Origin: Xanthomonas sp. DAR 35659
Lineage (GTDB): Bacteria; Pseudomonadota; Gammaproteobacteria; Xanthomonadales; Xanthomonadaceae
Assembly: GCF_041242975.1 (NCBI RefSeq)
Contig: NZ_CP162488.1
Coordinates: 351,501 to 415,500, forward strand
Reading direction: 5' to 3'
Length of the DNA: 64,000 nt
Position 1 is the stretch's first letter, and every line of letters starts with the position of its first letter. Below, piece after piece: positions 52,059-60,358 of the stretch. A program made the position numbers and the translations under genes. The notes beneath the pieces are model-generated. The model saw nothing but the letters and a program-made list of their open reading frames with translations, ran no database searches and was not told the DNA's origin.

Positions 52059-53014
52059 GCGGTTTCCTTGCTGGCGGTATCCAGTTGCGCGATTTCGTCG
52101 GCGGACAGCTCCAGACGCACGGCGGCGAGCAGATCCTGCAGTTGCTCCACGCTGGTCGCGCTGGCGATGGGGGCAGCGACGCCGGGGCGCGCGATCAGCC
52201 ACGCCAGGGCCACCTGGGTCGGCGTCGCCGCGTGCTTGCCGGCGAGGTCGTCGAGCGCGGCGAGGATGCGCAGGCCACGCGCGTTGAGGTAATGCGCGAC
52301 CACGCTGGCGCCGCGTGCCGGGCTCTTGGCGGCATCGGCGGCGCTGCGGTACTTGCCGCTGAGGAAGCCGCGCGCCAGCGCGTAGTAGCACAGCGTGCCC
52401 AGGCCGTGTTCGCGCACCAGCGGCTCCAGGCCGTCCTCGTAGCCGCGGCGGTCGTACAGGTTGTACTCCGGCTGCAAGGTCTCGTAGCGAGGCAGGCCGT
52501 ACTGCGCCGACACCTTCAATGCTTCGGCGAGGCGTGGCGCGCTGTAGTTGGAGGCGCCGATCGCGCGCACCTTGCCTTGCTCGATCAGCCGGCCGAACGC
52601 GGCCAGCGTGGCTTCCAGCGGGATCGATTCGTCGTCCTCGTGCGCCTGGTACAGATCGATCACGTCGGTCTGCAGGCGCTGCAGCGATTCCTCCACCGCC
52701 GCGGCGATATTGTCCGGCGACAGGCCCGGACGTTCGGCCCACTTGCCGACCTTGGTCGCGATCAGCACCCGCTCGCGCTTGCCGCTGCGCTTGAGCCACT
52801 GGCCGATGAGCGTCTCCGACTCGCCGCCGCGGTTGCCGGGCACCCACGACGCGTAGACGTCGGCGGTGTCGATCAGGTTGCCGCCCGCCTCGACGAAGGC
52901 ATCGAGCAGGGCGAAGGAGGTGGTGGCGTCGGCGCTCCAGCCGAATACATTGCCGCCGAAGGCGAGCGGCGTCGCGTGCAGGCCGGAACGGCCGAGTTCG
53001 CGCATCTGCGGCAT
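52055..53014 (-). CDS. Aldo/keto reductase
   Basis: The 319-residue TIM-barrel NADPH reductase shows the catalytic tetrad in context: DTADVYASW (Asp, Tyr), IATKVGKW (Lys) and DLYQAHEDD (His). The cofactor-binding end is PIASATSVEQLQDLL. It resembles the YghZ/AKR general aldehyde reductases. First gene of an operon with the MDR reductase. No regulator is adjacent. Confidence 0.92.
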   Translation of the reverse strand: MPQMRELGRSGLHATPLAFGGNVFGWSADATTSFALLDAFVEAGGNLIDTADVYASWVPGNRGGESETLIGQWLKRSGKRERVLIATKVGKWAERPGLSPDNIAAAVEESLQRLQTDVIDLYQAHEDDESIPLEATLAAFGRLIEQGKVRAIGASNYSAPRLAEALKVSAQYGLPRYETLQPEYNLYDRRGYEDGLEPLVREHGLGTLCYYALARGFLSGKYRSAADAAKSPARGASVVAHYLNARGLRILAALDDLAGKHAATPTQVALAWLIARPGVAAPIASATSVEQLQDLLAAVRLELSADEIAQLDTASKETA

Positions 53015-53194
53015 GACAATGCTCCGGTTCGTGAAGAGGCGACAGGATAGTCGCCCAAGGTTTCGGTATCGGGGCGATGGTGGCGAAAACAGCGTTCTGC
53101 CAGCGTGATTCGCGCTAACGCGACCGCAACATTCGGCGTGGCGTGGCGCGGCTGCGTGCTAGGCTCGCGTCACTTCTCCAGCGGACGCACGCCG

Positions 53195-54052
53195 ATGACA
53201 CTTCGAACGACGCTTGCCTGTGCTTGTACCCTGGCCATCGCCGCGGCGCTGGCGAGTCCGCCCGCGCAGGCGATCAAGCCGGCCGACAGCGCCAGCCTGC
53301 CGGCGCCGGACGCGGCGCTGCAGGCCGCGATCGACGGCAGTTGGCGCGACCGGGTCTACGTCGCGCGCGACGCCTACCGGCATCCGGGGCAGACCCTGGC
53401 GTTCTTCGGCATCACGCCGACGCAGACGGTGATCGAGATCACCCCGGGCGGTGGCTGGTATGCGGAGATCCTCGCGCCTTACTTGCGCGATCGCGGCCAG
53501 TACATCGCCGCAGTGGTGGATCCGGCGGCGGTTCCGGAAGGGCGCGGCCGCGACTACCAGCAGAAGGCGCGCGCGACGCTGGAACAGAAATTCGCCGCCG
53601 CGCCGGCGCAATACGGCAAGGCCAAGCTGGTGGCGTATTCGCCGACCGCGCCGGTGTTCGGGCCGGACGCGTCGGCCGATCTGGTGCTGACCTTCCGCAA
53701 CGTGCACAACTGGCGCATGTCCGGCCAGGCCGAGGGCATGTTCAAGGGGTTCTTCCAGGTGCTCAAGCCTGGCGGCGTGCTCGGCGTGGTCGAGCACCGT
53801 GCCAAGGCCGATGTGCCGGCCGACGACAAGAGCGGCTACGTCGGCCAGGCGCAGGTGATCGCGATGGCCGAAGCGGCCGGGTTCAAGTTGGCGGGTAAGA
53901 GCGAGGTCAACGCCAATCCGCGCGACAGCAAGGACTATCCGGGCGGGGTGTGGACGCTGCCGCCGAGCAACGACCACGATGCCGCCGACGACGCCAAGTA
54001 CAAGGCGATCGGCGAGAGCGACCGGATGACGCTGAAGTTCGTCAAACCCTAG
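53195..54052 (+). CDS. Exported class I SAM-dependent methyltransferase-like protein
   Basis: The 285-residue protein starts at ATG 53195 with a signal peptide (TLACACTLAIAAALASPPAQA). The mature part is a methyltransferase fold: VIEITPGGGWYAEILAPYL as motif I, LVLTFRNVHNWRM, and GGVLGVVEHRAKAD. A periplasmic location is odd because SAM is cytosolic. The family (COG4798-like) is nevertheless usually exported, and its activity is not known to me. It is followed by rluE after 92 bases. Confidence 0.85.
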   Translation: MTLRTTLACACTLAIAAALASPPAQAIKPADSASLPAPDAALQAAIDGSWRDRVYVARDAYRHPGQTLAFFGITPTQTVIEITPGGGWYAEILAPYLRDRGQYIAAVVDPAAVPEGRGRDYQQKARATLEQKFAAAPAQYGKAKLVAYSPTAPVFGPDASADLVLTFRNVHNWRMSGQAEGMFKGFFQVLKPGGVLGVVEHRAKADVPADDKSGYVGQAQVIAMAEAAGFKLAGKSEVNANPRDSKDYPGGVWTLPPSNDHDAADDAKYKAIGESDRMTLKFVKP

Positions 54053-54144
54053 CGCGCGAGGCGCGCGCGGCGGCGTGGGACAATGGCGGGCGTCGCGCAT
54101 CGCGGCGCGTCGCTCCTGCCAGTCCCGATAGCCGTGCGGTGTCC

Positions 54145-54681
54145 ATGCTGATCGCGTTCAACAAGCCGTTCAATGTGCTGTGCCAGTTCACCGACCGCAG
54201 CGAGCCGCCGCGGCGCACGCTGGCCGAGTTCGGCCTGCCGGCCGGCGTGTACGCGGCCGGCCGGCTGGACTACGACAGCGAGGGCCTGTTGCTGCTGACC
54301 GACGACGGCGCCCTGGCGCATCGCTTGACCGACCCGCGGCACAAGCAAGCCAAGACCTACTGGGTGCAGGTGGAAGGCGTGCCGCAGCCGGAACAGTTGC
54401 AGCGCCTGTGCGAGGGCGTGGTGTTGAACGATGGGCCGACCGCGCCGGCGCACGCCAGCGTGCTGGAGGCCGCGCCGGCGCTGTGGCCGCGCGATCCGCC
54501 GGTGCGCTTCCGCAAGACGGTGCCCGACGCGTGGCTGCAGATCGTGCTGCGCGAGGGGCGCAATCGGCAGGTGCGGCGCATGACCGCCGCGGTCGGCCTG
54601 CCGACCCTGCGCCTGGTGCGCGCGGCGATGGGGGCGCATCGGCTGGAGGGGCTGGCGCCGGGGGAATGGCGGGCGCTGTAG
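54145..54681 (+). CDS. rluE: 23S rRNA pseudouridine(2457) synthase RluE
   Basis: The 178-residue RsuA-family enzyme has the catalytic Asp in GRLDYDSEGLLLLTDDG and the early FNKPFNVLCQFTD. The EGRNRQVRRMTAAVGLPTLR block is RluE-type. The S4 domain of RsuA is absent, as in RluE. The stop codon TAG lies inside the first REP unit behind the gene. Confidence 0.88.
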   Translation: MLIAFNKPFNVLCQFTDRSEPPRRTLAEFGLPAGVYAAGRLDYDSEGLLLLTDDGALAHRLTDPRHKQAKTYWVQVEGVPQPEQLQRLCEGVVLNDGPTAPAHASVLEAAPALWPRDPPVRFRKTVPDAWLQIVLREGRNRQVRRMTAAVGLPTLRLVRAAMGAHRLEGLAPGEWRAL

Positions 54682-54755
54682 GAGCGGCTTCAGCCGCGAC
54701 GGATTCCTTGGACGGATTCCTTGGTGGGGCTTGTCGCGGCTGAAGCCGCTCCTAC
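54678..54755. repeat. REP-type inverted pair overlapping the rluE stop codon
   Basis: Facing copies of GTAGGAGCGGCTTCAGCCGC at 54678-54702 and 54731-54755 are separated by a duplicated GGATTCCTTGGAC-like spacer (GACGGATTCCTTG occurs twice). The rluE TAG is read from the repeat itself. Confidence 0.9.
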
Positions 54756-54813
54756 AAAAGCAGATGGCGCGAACGAAGCACATAGACCGCGCCGTCGCGA
54801 TGCGGACATGAAA

Positions 54814-54838
54814 ACGGCCGGACGTGTAGTCCGGCCGT
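54814..54838 (-). terminator. Terminator of the 54888-55292 gene
   Basis: A perfect 10-bp stem (ACGGCCGGAC/GTCCGGCCGT) with a 5-base loop is followed on the minus strand by TTTTC. Confidence 0.88.
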
Positions 54839-54887
54839 CAGGCAGGCTGGCGTTGGCGTCGCGTTGGGGGCGACGCTGTGGCAGGCC

Positions 54888-55292
54888 TTACTCCTCGGTG
54901 CCTTCCTGCGCGGCCGTGGCGCGGCGCGACACCCGGTTCGATGCGGCGCGGCGGGCGCCGGCGTTGCCGCGCTTGCCGGCCTCGATGCGCTGCGCATCGC
55001 CTTCGATCGGGCCGTTGCGATCGCGCTGGCGCTTGCGGTAGATCGCGTAGCCGAGCAGGCCGACACCGACCGCGGCCGCGGCGATGGCGATGACCGGATT
55101 GCGGCGCACCACGGTGCGCGCGACCTTGGTTCCGGACTTCACCGCGCCCAGCGCCGCGCCGGTCTTGAGCGCGCCCATCGCGGCACCGGACTGCAACCAC
55201 TTGTTGGCCTGCGGCCCGATGTGGCGAAGGCTGTCGCCGGCATGGCTGGCGAGGTCCAGTGCGCGGTCGGTGATGATGGTCAGCTTGCTCAT
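54888..55292 (-). CDS. Hypothetical membrane-associated protein, 134 residues
   Basis: Not assigned to a named family. The N-terminal part is amphipathic (residues 1-60, ITDRALDLASHAGDSLRHIG). A single transmembrane helix lies at about 66-84 (PVIAIAAAAVGVGLLGYAIY), then a basic, Arg/Ala-rich tail. The arrangement recalls YqjD/ElaB-type ribosome-associated or envelope-stress proteins, but no sequence motif proves it. A strong terminator follows. Confidence 0.7.
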   Translation of the reverse strand: MSKLTIITDRALDLASHAGDSLRHIGPQANKWLQSGAAMGALKTGAALGAVKSGTKVARTVVRRNPVIAIAAAAVGVGLLGYAIYRKRQRDRNGPIEGDAQRIEAGKRGNAGARRAASNRVSRRATAAQEGTEE

Positions 55293-55699
55293 GGGCGTCC
55301 CTACTTGGCAGGATTAAGGGCTGCAGTGTTACCCGCCCGCCGTATAGACGACGTTAGCGCGCGCCCGCGGAATCGTCTGGCGGCTGAATGCGGGGCGGCT
55401 GCCGAAGGCTACGCGCACCGCACAGGTCGCCACGGCGCGCAGGACGCGGCGGTGTCGCCGGTGGCGCAGGACGAGGTCGAGGTGCTGCGCGCGTCGCGCA
55501 CCTGCGCAAGCGCGCCGTGGCGGTGGCGGACCCGCCTGCGATGCAGTCGGAGACGAGCCAGCGGATCGCCTGGAAGCACCGATGCGCCGGCGTGCCGCCG
55601 TGCGACCGCGACGCCCGCGGCACGCCGGAGGACGCGGCGCCAGCGGCAGCATCGGCGTGATCGGGCCGCCGTGCCGCGGATCGCGCACGGCGCTGCCGC
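55293..55699. other. 407-base region without a convincing gene
   Basis: Frames on both strands are open because of GC richness and encode only Arg/Ala-rich sequence without ribosome sites. It lies between the hypothetical membrane gene and the 3' end of hrpB, all read leftwards, and no terminator with T-run is seen for hrpB. Confidence 0.35.
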
Positions 55700-58312
55700 T
55701 CAGGTGCCGCGCGGCTTGGCGCGGTGGCTGGCGGTGGCGGTCCACGGGTCGTCCGGCCAGGGGTGGCGCGGATAGCGGCCCTTCATTTCCTTCTTCACTT
55801 CCGGGTAGGTGCTGGACCAGAAGTTGCGCAGGTCCTGGGTGACCTGCAAAGGGCGCCCCCCGGGCGAGAGCAGGTGCAGCAGCAGCGGCACGCGGCCGTC
55901 GGCGATGCGCGGGGTGTCGGCCAGGCCGAACAGTTCCTGCAGCTTCACCGCCAGCACCGGCGGCAGCGGCTGGCCGTCGTGGTCGAGCGCGTACTCGATG
56001 CGCCGCTCCATTCCCGAAGGCACCGTGATCCGGGTCGGCGCGTGCCGGTCCAGCGCCTGCCGCTGCTCCCATGGCAGCCGGGCCTTCAACGCCTCGCCGA
56101 GTTCGTCCTCGCCCAGCGCATCGAGCCGGGTCTTGCCGGCGAAGGCCGGGCGCAGCCAGTCGTCGAGGCTGTCCAGCAAGGCCGCGTCGCCCAGATCGGA
56201 CAGGCCCAGGTCGGGCATCCACGCGCGCAGTCCGGCCACGCGCGCACGCCATTGGCGCAGCGCCTCGGTCCACGGCAGCGCGGCCAGGCCGAGCTCGCGC
56301 ACCGCCTCGGTCAGCGCCGCCGCCGCATGCGCCGGATCGACGCGGCCGGCGGGTCTGCTGTCGAGCACGATGCGGTCGAAACGCGATTCGCGCAGCGCGC
56401 TCAGCGCGCGCCGTTCGGCGTCCCAGCGCACCACGTCCTGCTGCACGAAGCGCTGCGGGAAGTCGGCGCGCAGCCGCGCCTCGTCCACCGGCGCCGCGCG
56501 CAGCAGCAGGGCGTCCTTGGCTTCGTGGCGCAGCTCGGTGGCGACCAGCCACGGTTCGCCGCGCAGGTCGCTGTGGTCGAACAGGCGCGCGCTGCGCCCG
56601 TTGGCCAGCAGATAGCGCAACGGATCGGCCGGATGGCGCGCGGCGATGCGGTCGGGGAAGGCGTGCGCGAGCAAGTCGCCGAGTGCGTGCGCTTCCACGC
56701 TGTCCGGCGGCGCGGCCTCGCTGCGCAGGCGCCGCCGCCATTGCTTGGCCGCCGCATCGATCGCCGCCAGGCCGCCGCGGTTGGCGTCGTGCGGGACGCG
56801 GCCACGGCGGAAGGCGGCCAGTGCGCGCCAGCGCGCGGCCAGGGCGTCGCCGCCCTGGCGCAGCGGATCGCGCGCCTCGACCAGCGCGGCCAGGTCGCAG
56901 GCCAGCGCCAGCGCGCGCGCATCCGGCGCCGCCAGCAGCATCGCCGCCAGGCGTGGATGCGTGCCCAGTGCGAGCATGCGTCGGCCGGTCGCGGTGATGG
57001 CGTGGTTGTCGCTCAGGGCGCCCAGCCGCTGCAGCAGTTCGCGCGCGGCGGCCAGCGCGCCGGCCGGCGGCGGATCGACGAAGCGCAGCGCGTCGTTGCC
57101 CCAGGCCGCCAGTTCCAGCGCCAGCCCGGCCAGCTCCACCTGCAGGATCTCGGCGCGGCGCTGCGGCTCCAGGCGCTGCGACTGCGGCCACAGGCGGTAG
57201 GCCCAGCCGGAGGCGACGCGGCCGGCGCGGCCGGCGCGCTGGTCGGCCGAGGCCTGGGCGATGGCGGTCACGTCCAGCCGCGAGAAGCCGCTGTTGGGGT
57301 CGTAATGCGGCTCGCGCGCCAGGCCGGCGTCGATCACCACGCGCACCCCCGGCAGGGTGACCGAGGACTCGGCCACGTTGGTCGCCAGCACCACGCGCCG
57401 CCGCTCCTGCGGATCGGGCTGCAGCACCGTGGTCTGCTGTTCGACTGGCAGTTCGCCATGCAACGGCAGCACGTCGATGCCGCCACTCCCTTCTCCCCCC
57501 GGGAGAAGGTGGCGCGCAGCGCCGGATGAGGGTACGGCGGAGGCGGTGCCCAACGTGGCAACGTCTGCATCCGCGCCATGCGCGAAATCCGCCACCACCG
57601 CGGACTGCGCCAGCGCCGCCTGCACCCGCGCGATCTCGCGCTGGCCGGGCAGGAACACCAGCACGTCGCCCGGATGCTGCTGCAGCGCGTGCTCGACCGC
57701 GCGCCGCGTCTGCGCTTCCAGCGCTTCCTCGCGCCGCGCCGGGAAGTGCGCGATCTCCACCGGGAAGCTGCGGCCGGCGCTGGACAGCCGCGGCGCGTCG
57801 AGGAACTGCGCCAGCCGCTCGCCGTCCAGCGTCGCCGACATCACCACGATGCGCAGGTCCTCGCGCACCTGCGCCTGTACGTCCAGCGCTAGCGCCAGGC
57901 CCAGGTCGGCGGCCAGGTGGCGTTCGTGGAATTCGTCGAACAGGAGCGCGCCGACGCCATCGAGCATCGGGTCGTCCTGCAGCATGCGGGTCAGGATGCC
58001 CTCGGTGACCACCTCGATGCGGGTGCGCGCGGAGACCTTGTTCTCGAAGCGGATGCGGTAGCCCACGGTCTCGCCCGGCGCCTCGCCGCGCTGCCGCGCC
58101 ATGAACGTGGCGGCGCTGCGCGCGGCGACCCGGCGCGGCTCCAGCATCACGATGCGGCGGCCCTGCAGCCATGGCGCATCCAGCAGCGCCGGCGGCACCT
58201 GGGTGGTCTTGCCGGCGCCGGGCGGCGCTTCCAGCACCAGGCGCGGATGGTCGGCGAGGCTGGCGCGGATCTGCGGCAGCAGCGGGTCGATCGGAAAAGC
58301 GGCGTGCGTCAT
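55700..58312 (-). CDS. hrpB: ATP-dependent RNA helicase HrpB (DEAH family)
   Basis: The 870-residue helicase has Walker A GAGKTTQVPPALL (about residues 33-45), the DEFHERHLAADLGLAL form of the DEAH box, MSATLDGERL and QRAGRAGRVASGW (motif VI). The long HrpB C-terminal domain ends in the conserved HPWPDDPWTATASHRAKPR. The start at ATG 58312 is used; a TTG three codons upstream is possible. About residues 260-277 (PSSGAARHLLPGGEGSGG) are encoded by an inserted intergenic-type repeat, in frame. The physiological RNA target of HrpB is not known. Confidence 0.93.
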   Translation of the reverse strand: MTHAAFPIDPLLPQIRASLADHPRLVLEAPPGAGKTTQVPPALLDAPWLQGRRIVMLEPRRVAARSAATFMARQRGEAPGETVGYRIRFENKVSARTRIEVVTEGILTRMLQDDPMLDGVGALLFDEFHERHLAADLGLALALDVQAQVREDLRIVVMSATLDGERLAQFLDAPRLSSAGRSFPVEIAHFPARREEALEAQTRRAVEHALQQHPGDVLVFLPGQREIARVQAALAQSAVVADFAHGADADVATLGTASAVPSSGAARHLLPGGEGSGGIDVLPLHGELPVEQQTTVLQPDPQERRRVVLATNVAESSVTLPGVRVVIDAGLAREPHYDPNSGFSRLDVTAIAQASADQRAGRAGRVASGWAYRLWPQSQRLEPQRRAEILQVELAGLALELAAWGNDALRFVDPPPAGALAAARELLQRLGALSDNHAITATGRRMLALGTHPRLAAMLLAAPDARALALACDLAALVEARDPLRQGGDALAARWRALAAFRRGRVPHDANRGGLAAIDAAAKQWRRRLRSEAAPPDSVEAHALGDLLAHAFPDRIAARHPADPLRYLLANGRSARLFDHSDLRGEPWLVATELRHEAKDALLLRAAPVDEARLRADFPQRFVQQDVVRWDAERRALSALRESRFDRIVLDSRPAGRVDPAHAAAALTEAVRELGLAALPWTEALRQWRARVAGLRAWMPDLGLSDLGDAALLDSLDDWLRPAFAGKTRLDALGEDELGEALKARLPWEQRQALDRHAPTRITVPSGMERRIEYALDHDGQPLPPVLAVKLQELFGLADTPRIADGRVPLLLHLLSPGGRPLQVTQDLRNFWSSTYPEVKKEMKGRYPRHPWPDDPWTATASHRAKPRGT
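57487..57533. repeat. Dispersed palindromic repeat inserted in frame inside hrpB
   Basis: CCTTCTCCC-CCC-GGGAGAAGG (57490-57510) is followed by GTGGCGCGCAGCGCCGGATG and AGGG. This is the intergenic Xanthomonas element commonly read CCCTCATCCGGCGCTGCGCG on the other strand. Here it lies within a coding region and keeps the frame. Confidence 0.75.
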
Positions 58313-58503
58313 GCGCGGCAAGGATACGTGGAATGCGCCGCGGCGGCCCGGCGAACGCGCGCCGCCGCGCTTGACGCGCCGTCAACCGGCGCCACCAGTG
58401 GTTGACGCATTGGCGCTTCAGCACGCCGGCGGCGATCGCCAGACTGCGGCGCATCCGGCGGCCTGCGCGCCGCCGGCGACCACCACCCACTCAAGGCGCC
58501 ACC

Positions 58504-59034
58504 ATGATCAGCATTCCCATTTCCGAAACCTCCCATGCCATCGTGCGCACGCTGTCCAAGTGGCTGTGCGTGGCCGCCTTCATCGTCGTGGCCGGGTCCT
58601 TCGGCCTGTCCGGCATCGCCGGCTACCGCCAGGCCAGCGCGATCCTGAAGGACTACAGCGTGGTCGAGGCGCCGGTGCACCTGGACTCCATCGAGGAGCA
58701 CAGCGGCCGCAAGGGACGGGTGTCGCATACCTACCACTTCCGCTACACGTTCGAGGCCGGCGGCAAACAGTACGCCGGCACCTTCGAGACCTCCGAGGAC
58801 AACGCGCAGCCGTACGCGGACTACGGCGCCAGCGTGCCCGTGGCCTACGCCAATGCCGACCCCTCCCGGTTCGAGCGCCTGCAGAAGCTGGAAGGCAACA
58901 GCCGCCTGGGCCCGATACTGCGGCGCCTGCTCGTGGCGCTGGCCTTGCTCGGCGTGTTGAGTTTCGTCGTGCACCTGCTGATCACCCGCCGCCTGTTCGT
59001 CGCCCAGCCGCTGCCCGCGGCGCCGGCGGCCTGA
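58504..59034 (+). CDS. DUF3592 membrane protein
   Basis: The 176-residue protein starts at ATG 58504. One transmembrane helix is near the N-terminus (about 19-40, CVAAFIVVAGSFGLSGIAGY) and one near the C-terminus (about 142-163). Between them is an extracytoplasmic beta domain (APVHLDSIEEHSGRKGRVSH, TYHFRYTFEAGGKQYAGTFE) with VPVAYANADPSR, typical of DUF3592. Function is unknown. It is divergent from hrpB. Confidence 0.8.
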   Translation: MISIPISETSHAIVRTLSKWLCVAAFIVVAGSFGLSGIAGYRQASAILKDYSVVEAPVHLDSIEEHSGRKGRVSHTYHFRYTFEAGGKQYAGTFETSEDNAQPYADYGASVPVAYANADPSRFERLQKLEGNSRLGPILRRLLVALALLGVLSFVVHLLITRRLFVAQPLPAAPAA

Positions 59035-59066
59035 GCCGCGACCGGGACGCCCGCGCATGCAGCCGA

Positions 59067-59094
59067 TTGACAGTTTCGACCTGGCCGGTAGGGT
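59067..59094 (+). promoter_or_regulatory. Promoter of the HTH/ATPase operon
   Basis: TTGACA (59067-59072), 16 bases, then TAGGGT (59089-59094). It lies inside the open frame upstream of ATG 59126 and supports that codon rather than ATG 59057 as the start. Confidence 0.5.
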
Positions 59095-59125
59095 GGCCTG
59101 CCGCCCGCTGATCCGACCCCACCGC

Positions 59126-60358
59126 ATGCCCGTTTCGGCGTTTCCCGACCTGCTGACCCGCCACATGCGCCGCATCCGCGCCAGCGCCGCGGGCGTGGCC
59201 AGCGAGATCGGCATCAGCCGCGAGGCGGTCAACAACTGGCGGCACGGCTATTCGCTGCCCAACCGCAAGCACCGCGACAAGGTGCTTGCGTGCGCGAACT
59301 ACCTGCGGTTGACCGAGGCCGAAGCCAATGCGCTGCTGGCGGCGGCCGGGTTCGAGCCGGAGTATCCGGGCGAAGCGCAGGCCGCGGACGCGGCGGAGGC
59401 GGTTCCGGCCGCCGCCGCCACGTCGCCGGCGGTGGCCGAAGCCATCGACGGCCTGTTCGCGCGCCTGCAGCGGCAACGCCCCTACCCGGTGCTGCTGTTG
59501 CTCACCCAGGCGCACTGGGGGCAGCCGCCGGAACGCGCGGCGATCCTGGCCCAGGCGCAGGCGCGCTATGGCCGCGAGCGGGTGCTGCATCTGCAACCGC
59601 CATTCAGTGCCGGGGAGGACGCCGACGCCTACTTCGCGGCGCTGGGCCGGCAATGCGGGATGGAGGCGGTGGCGTCGGACTACGACTTCGAGAACGCGCT
59701 GGCCGGCCTGTTGCGGACCCCCGCGCCGTTGTTCTGTCTGGTCAGCCGCTTCGAACAGGGCACGCCGGCACAGCGCAACCTGCTGGCCGGGATCCTGCGC
59801 AGCCTCAGCGAAATGCACAGCGGCCAGTTGCACCTGCTGCTGTGCGGCGGCGCCGCGCTGGCCGACCTCAAGTACCAGGGCGGCGACCTGTCGCTGCTCA
59901 ATATCGCGGCCACGGAGAGCTGGCCGGAACTGCAGGTCGCCGACCTGCAGCGCCTGGCCGGCGAGTACGCGCCGAGCGCGCCACTGGCCGCGCGCGCGCT
60001 GCGCCTGTCCGGCGGCCATCCGCCGCTGGCGCGGGCGGCGATCGCGCTGCTGGCGCAGCACGATTTCGCGGATGCGGCGGTGATCGAGCACCTGGCCGGC
60101 CATGCGCCGCTGTGGCAGGCGCTGCTGCCGCTGCTGCAAGACCCGGCGCAGCGCGCGATCGTGCAGGACTGGCTGGCGCAGCCGCGGCTGGCGCCGGCGC
60201 GCCCGTACCTGCTCGATCCGCTGTTGCGCCAGTTGTACTGGAGCAACCTACTGGTGGCGCGCCGGCATTCCGACGGCAACTGGCTGGAATGGCGCTGCGA
60301 GGCGATTCGCCGCGCGGCTGCGCTGATCGTCGAGCAGCTCGACGGCGGTGCCGCGTGA
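59126..60358 (+). CDS. HTH protein with degenerate AAA/STAND-like domain
   Basis: The 410-residue protein has an XRE-like helix-turn-helix (about residues 14-60: ASEIGISREAVNNWRHGYSL, then KVLACANYLRLTEAEANALL). An Ala-rich linker follows. The ATPase-shaped region (about 110-300) has PLFCLVSRFEQGTPAQRNLL and HLLLCGGAALADL, but no Walker A lysine can be found, so it may not bind ATP. The C-terminal 100 residues look like a helical effector or winged-helix part. Its stop overlaps the next gene's GTG by four bases (GTGA). The ATPase domain resembles that of its neighbour. Confidence 0.7.
   Translation: MPVSAFPDLLTRHMRRIRASAAGVASEIGISREAVNNWRHGYSLPNRKHRDKVLACANYLRLTEAEANALLAAAGFEPEYPGEAQAADAAEAVPAAAATSPAVAEAIDGLFARLQRQRPYPVLLLLTQAHWGQPPERAAILAQAQARYGRERVLHLQPPFSAGEDADAYFAALGRQCGMEAVASDYDFENALAGLLRTPAPLFCLVSRFEQGTPAQRNLLAGILRSLSEMHSGQLHLLLCGGAALADLKYQGGDLSLLNIAATESWPELQVADLQRLAGEYAPSAPLAARALRLSGGHPPLARAAIALLAQHDFADAAVIEHLAGHAPLWQALLPLLQDPAQRAIVQDWLAQPRLAPARPYLLDPLLRQLYWSNLLVARRHSDGNWLEWRCEAIRRAAALIVEQLDGGAA

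Noticed and set aside
55293..55699. A gene between the membrane protein and hrpB
   Set aside because: Frames on either strand encode only Arg/Ala-rich sequence and lack ribosome sites.
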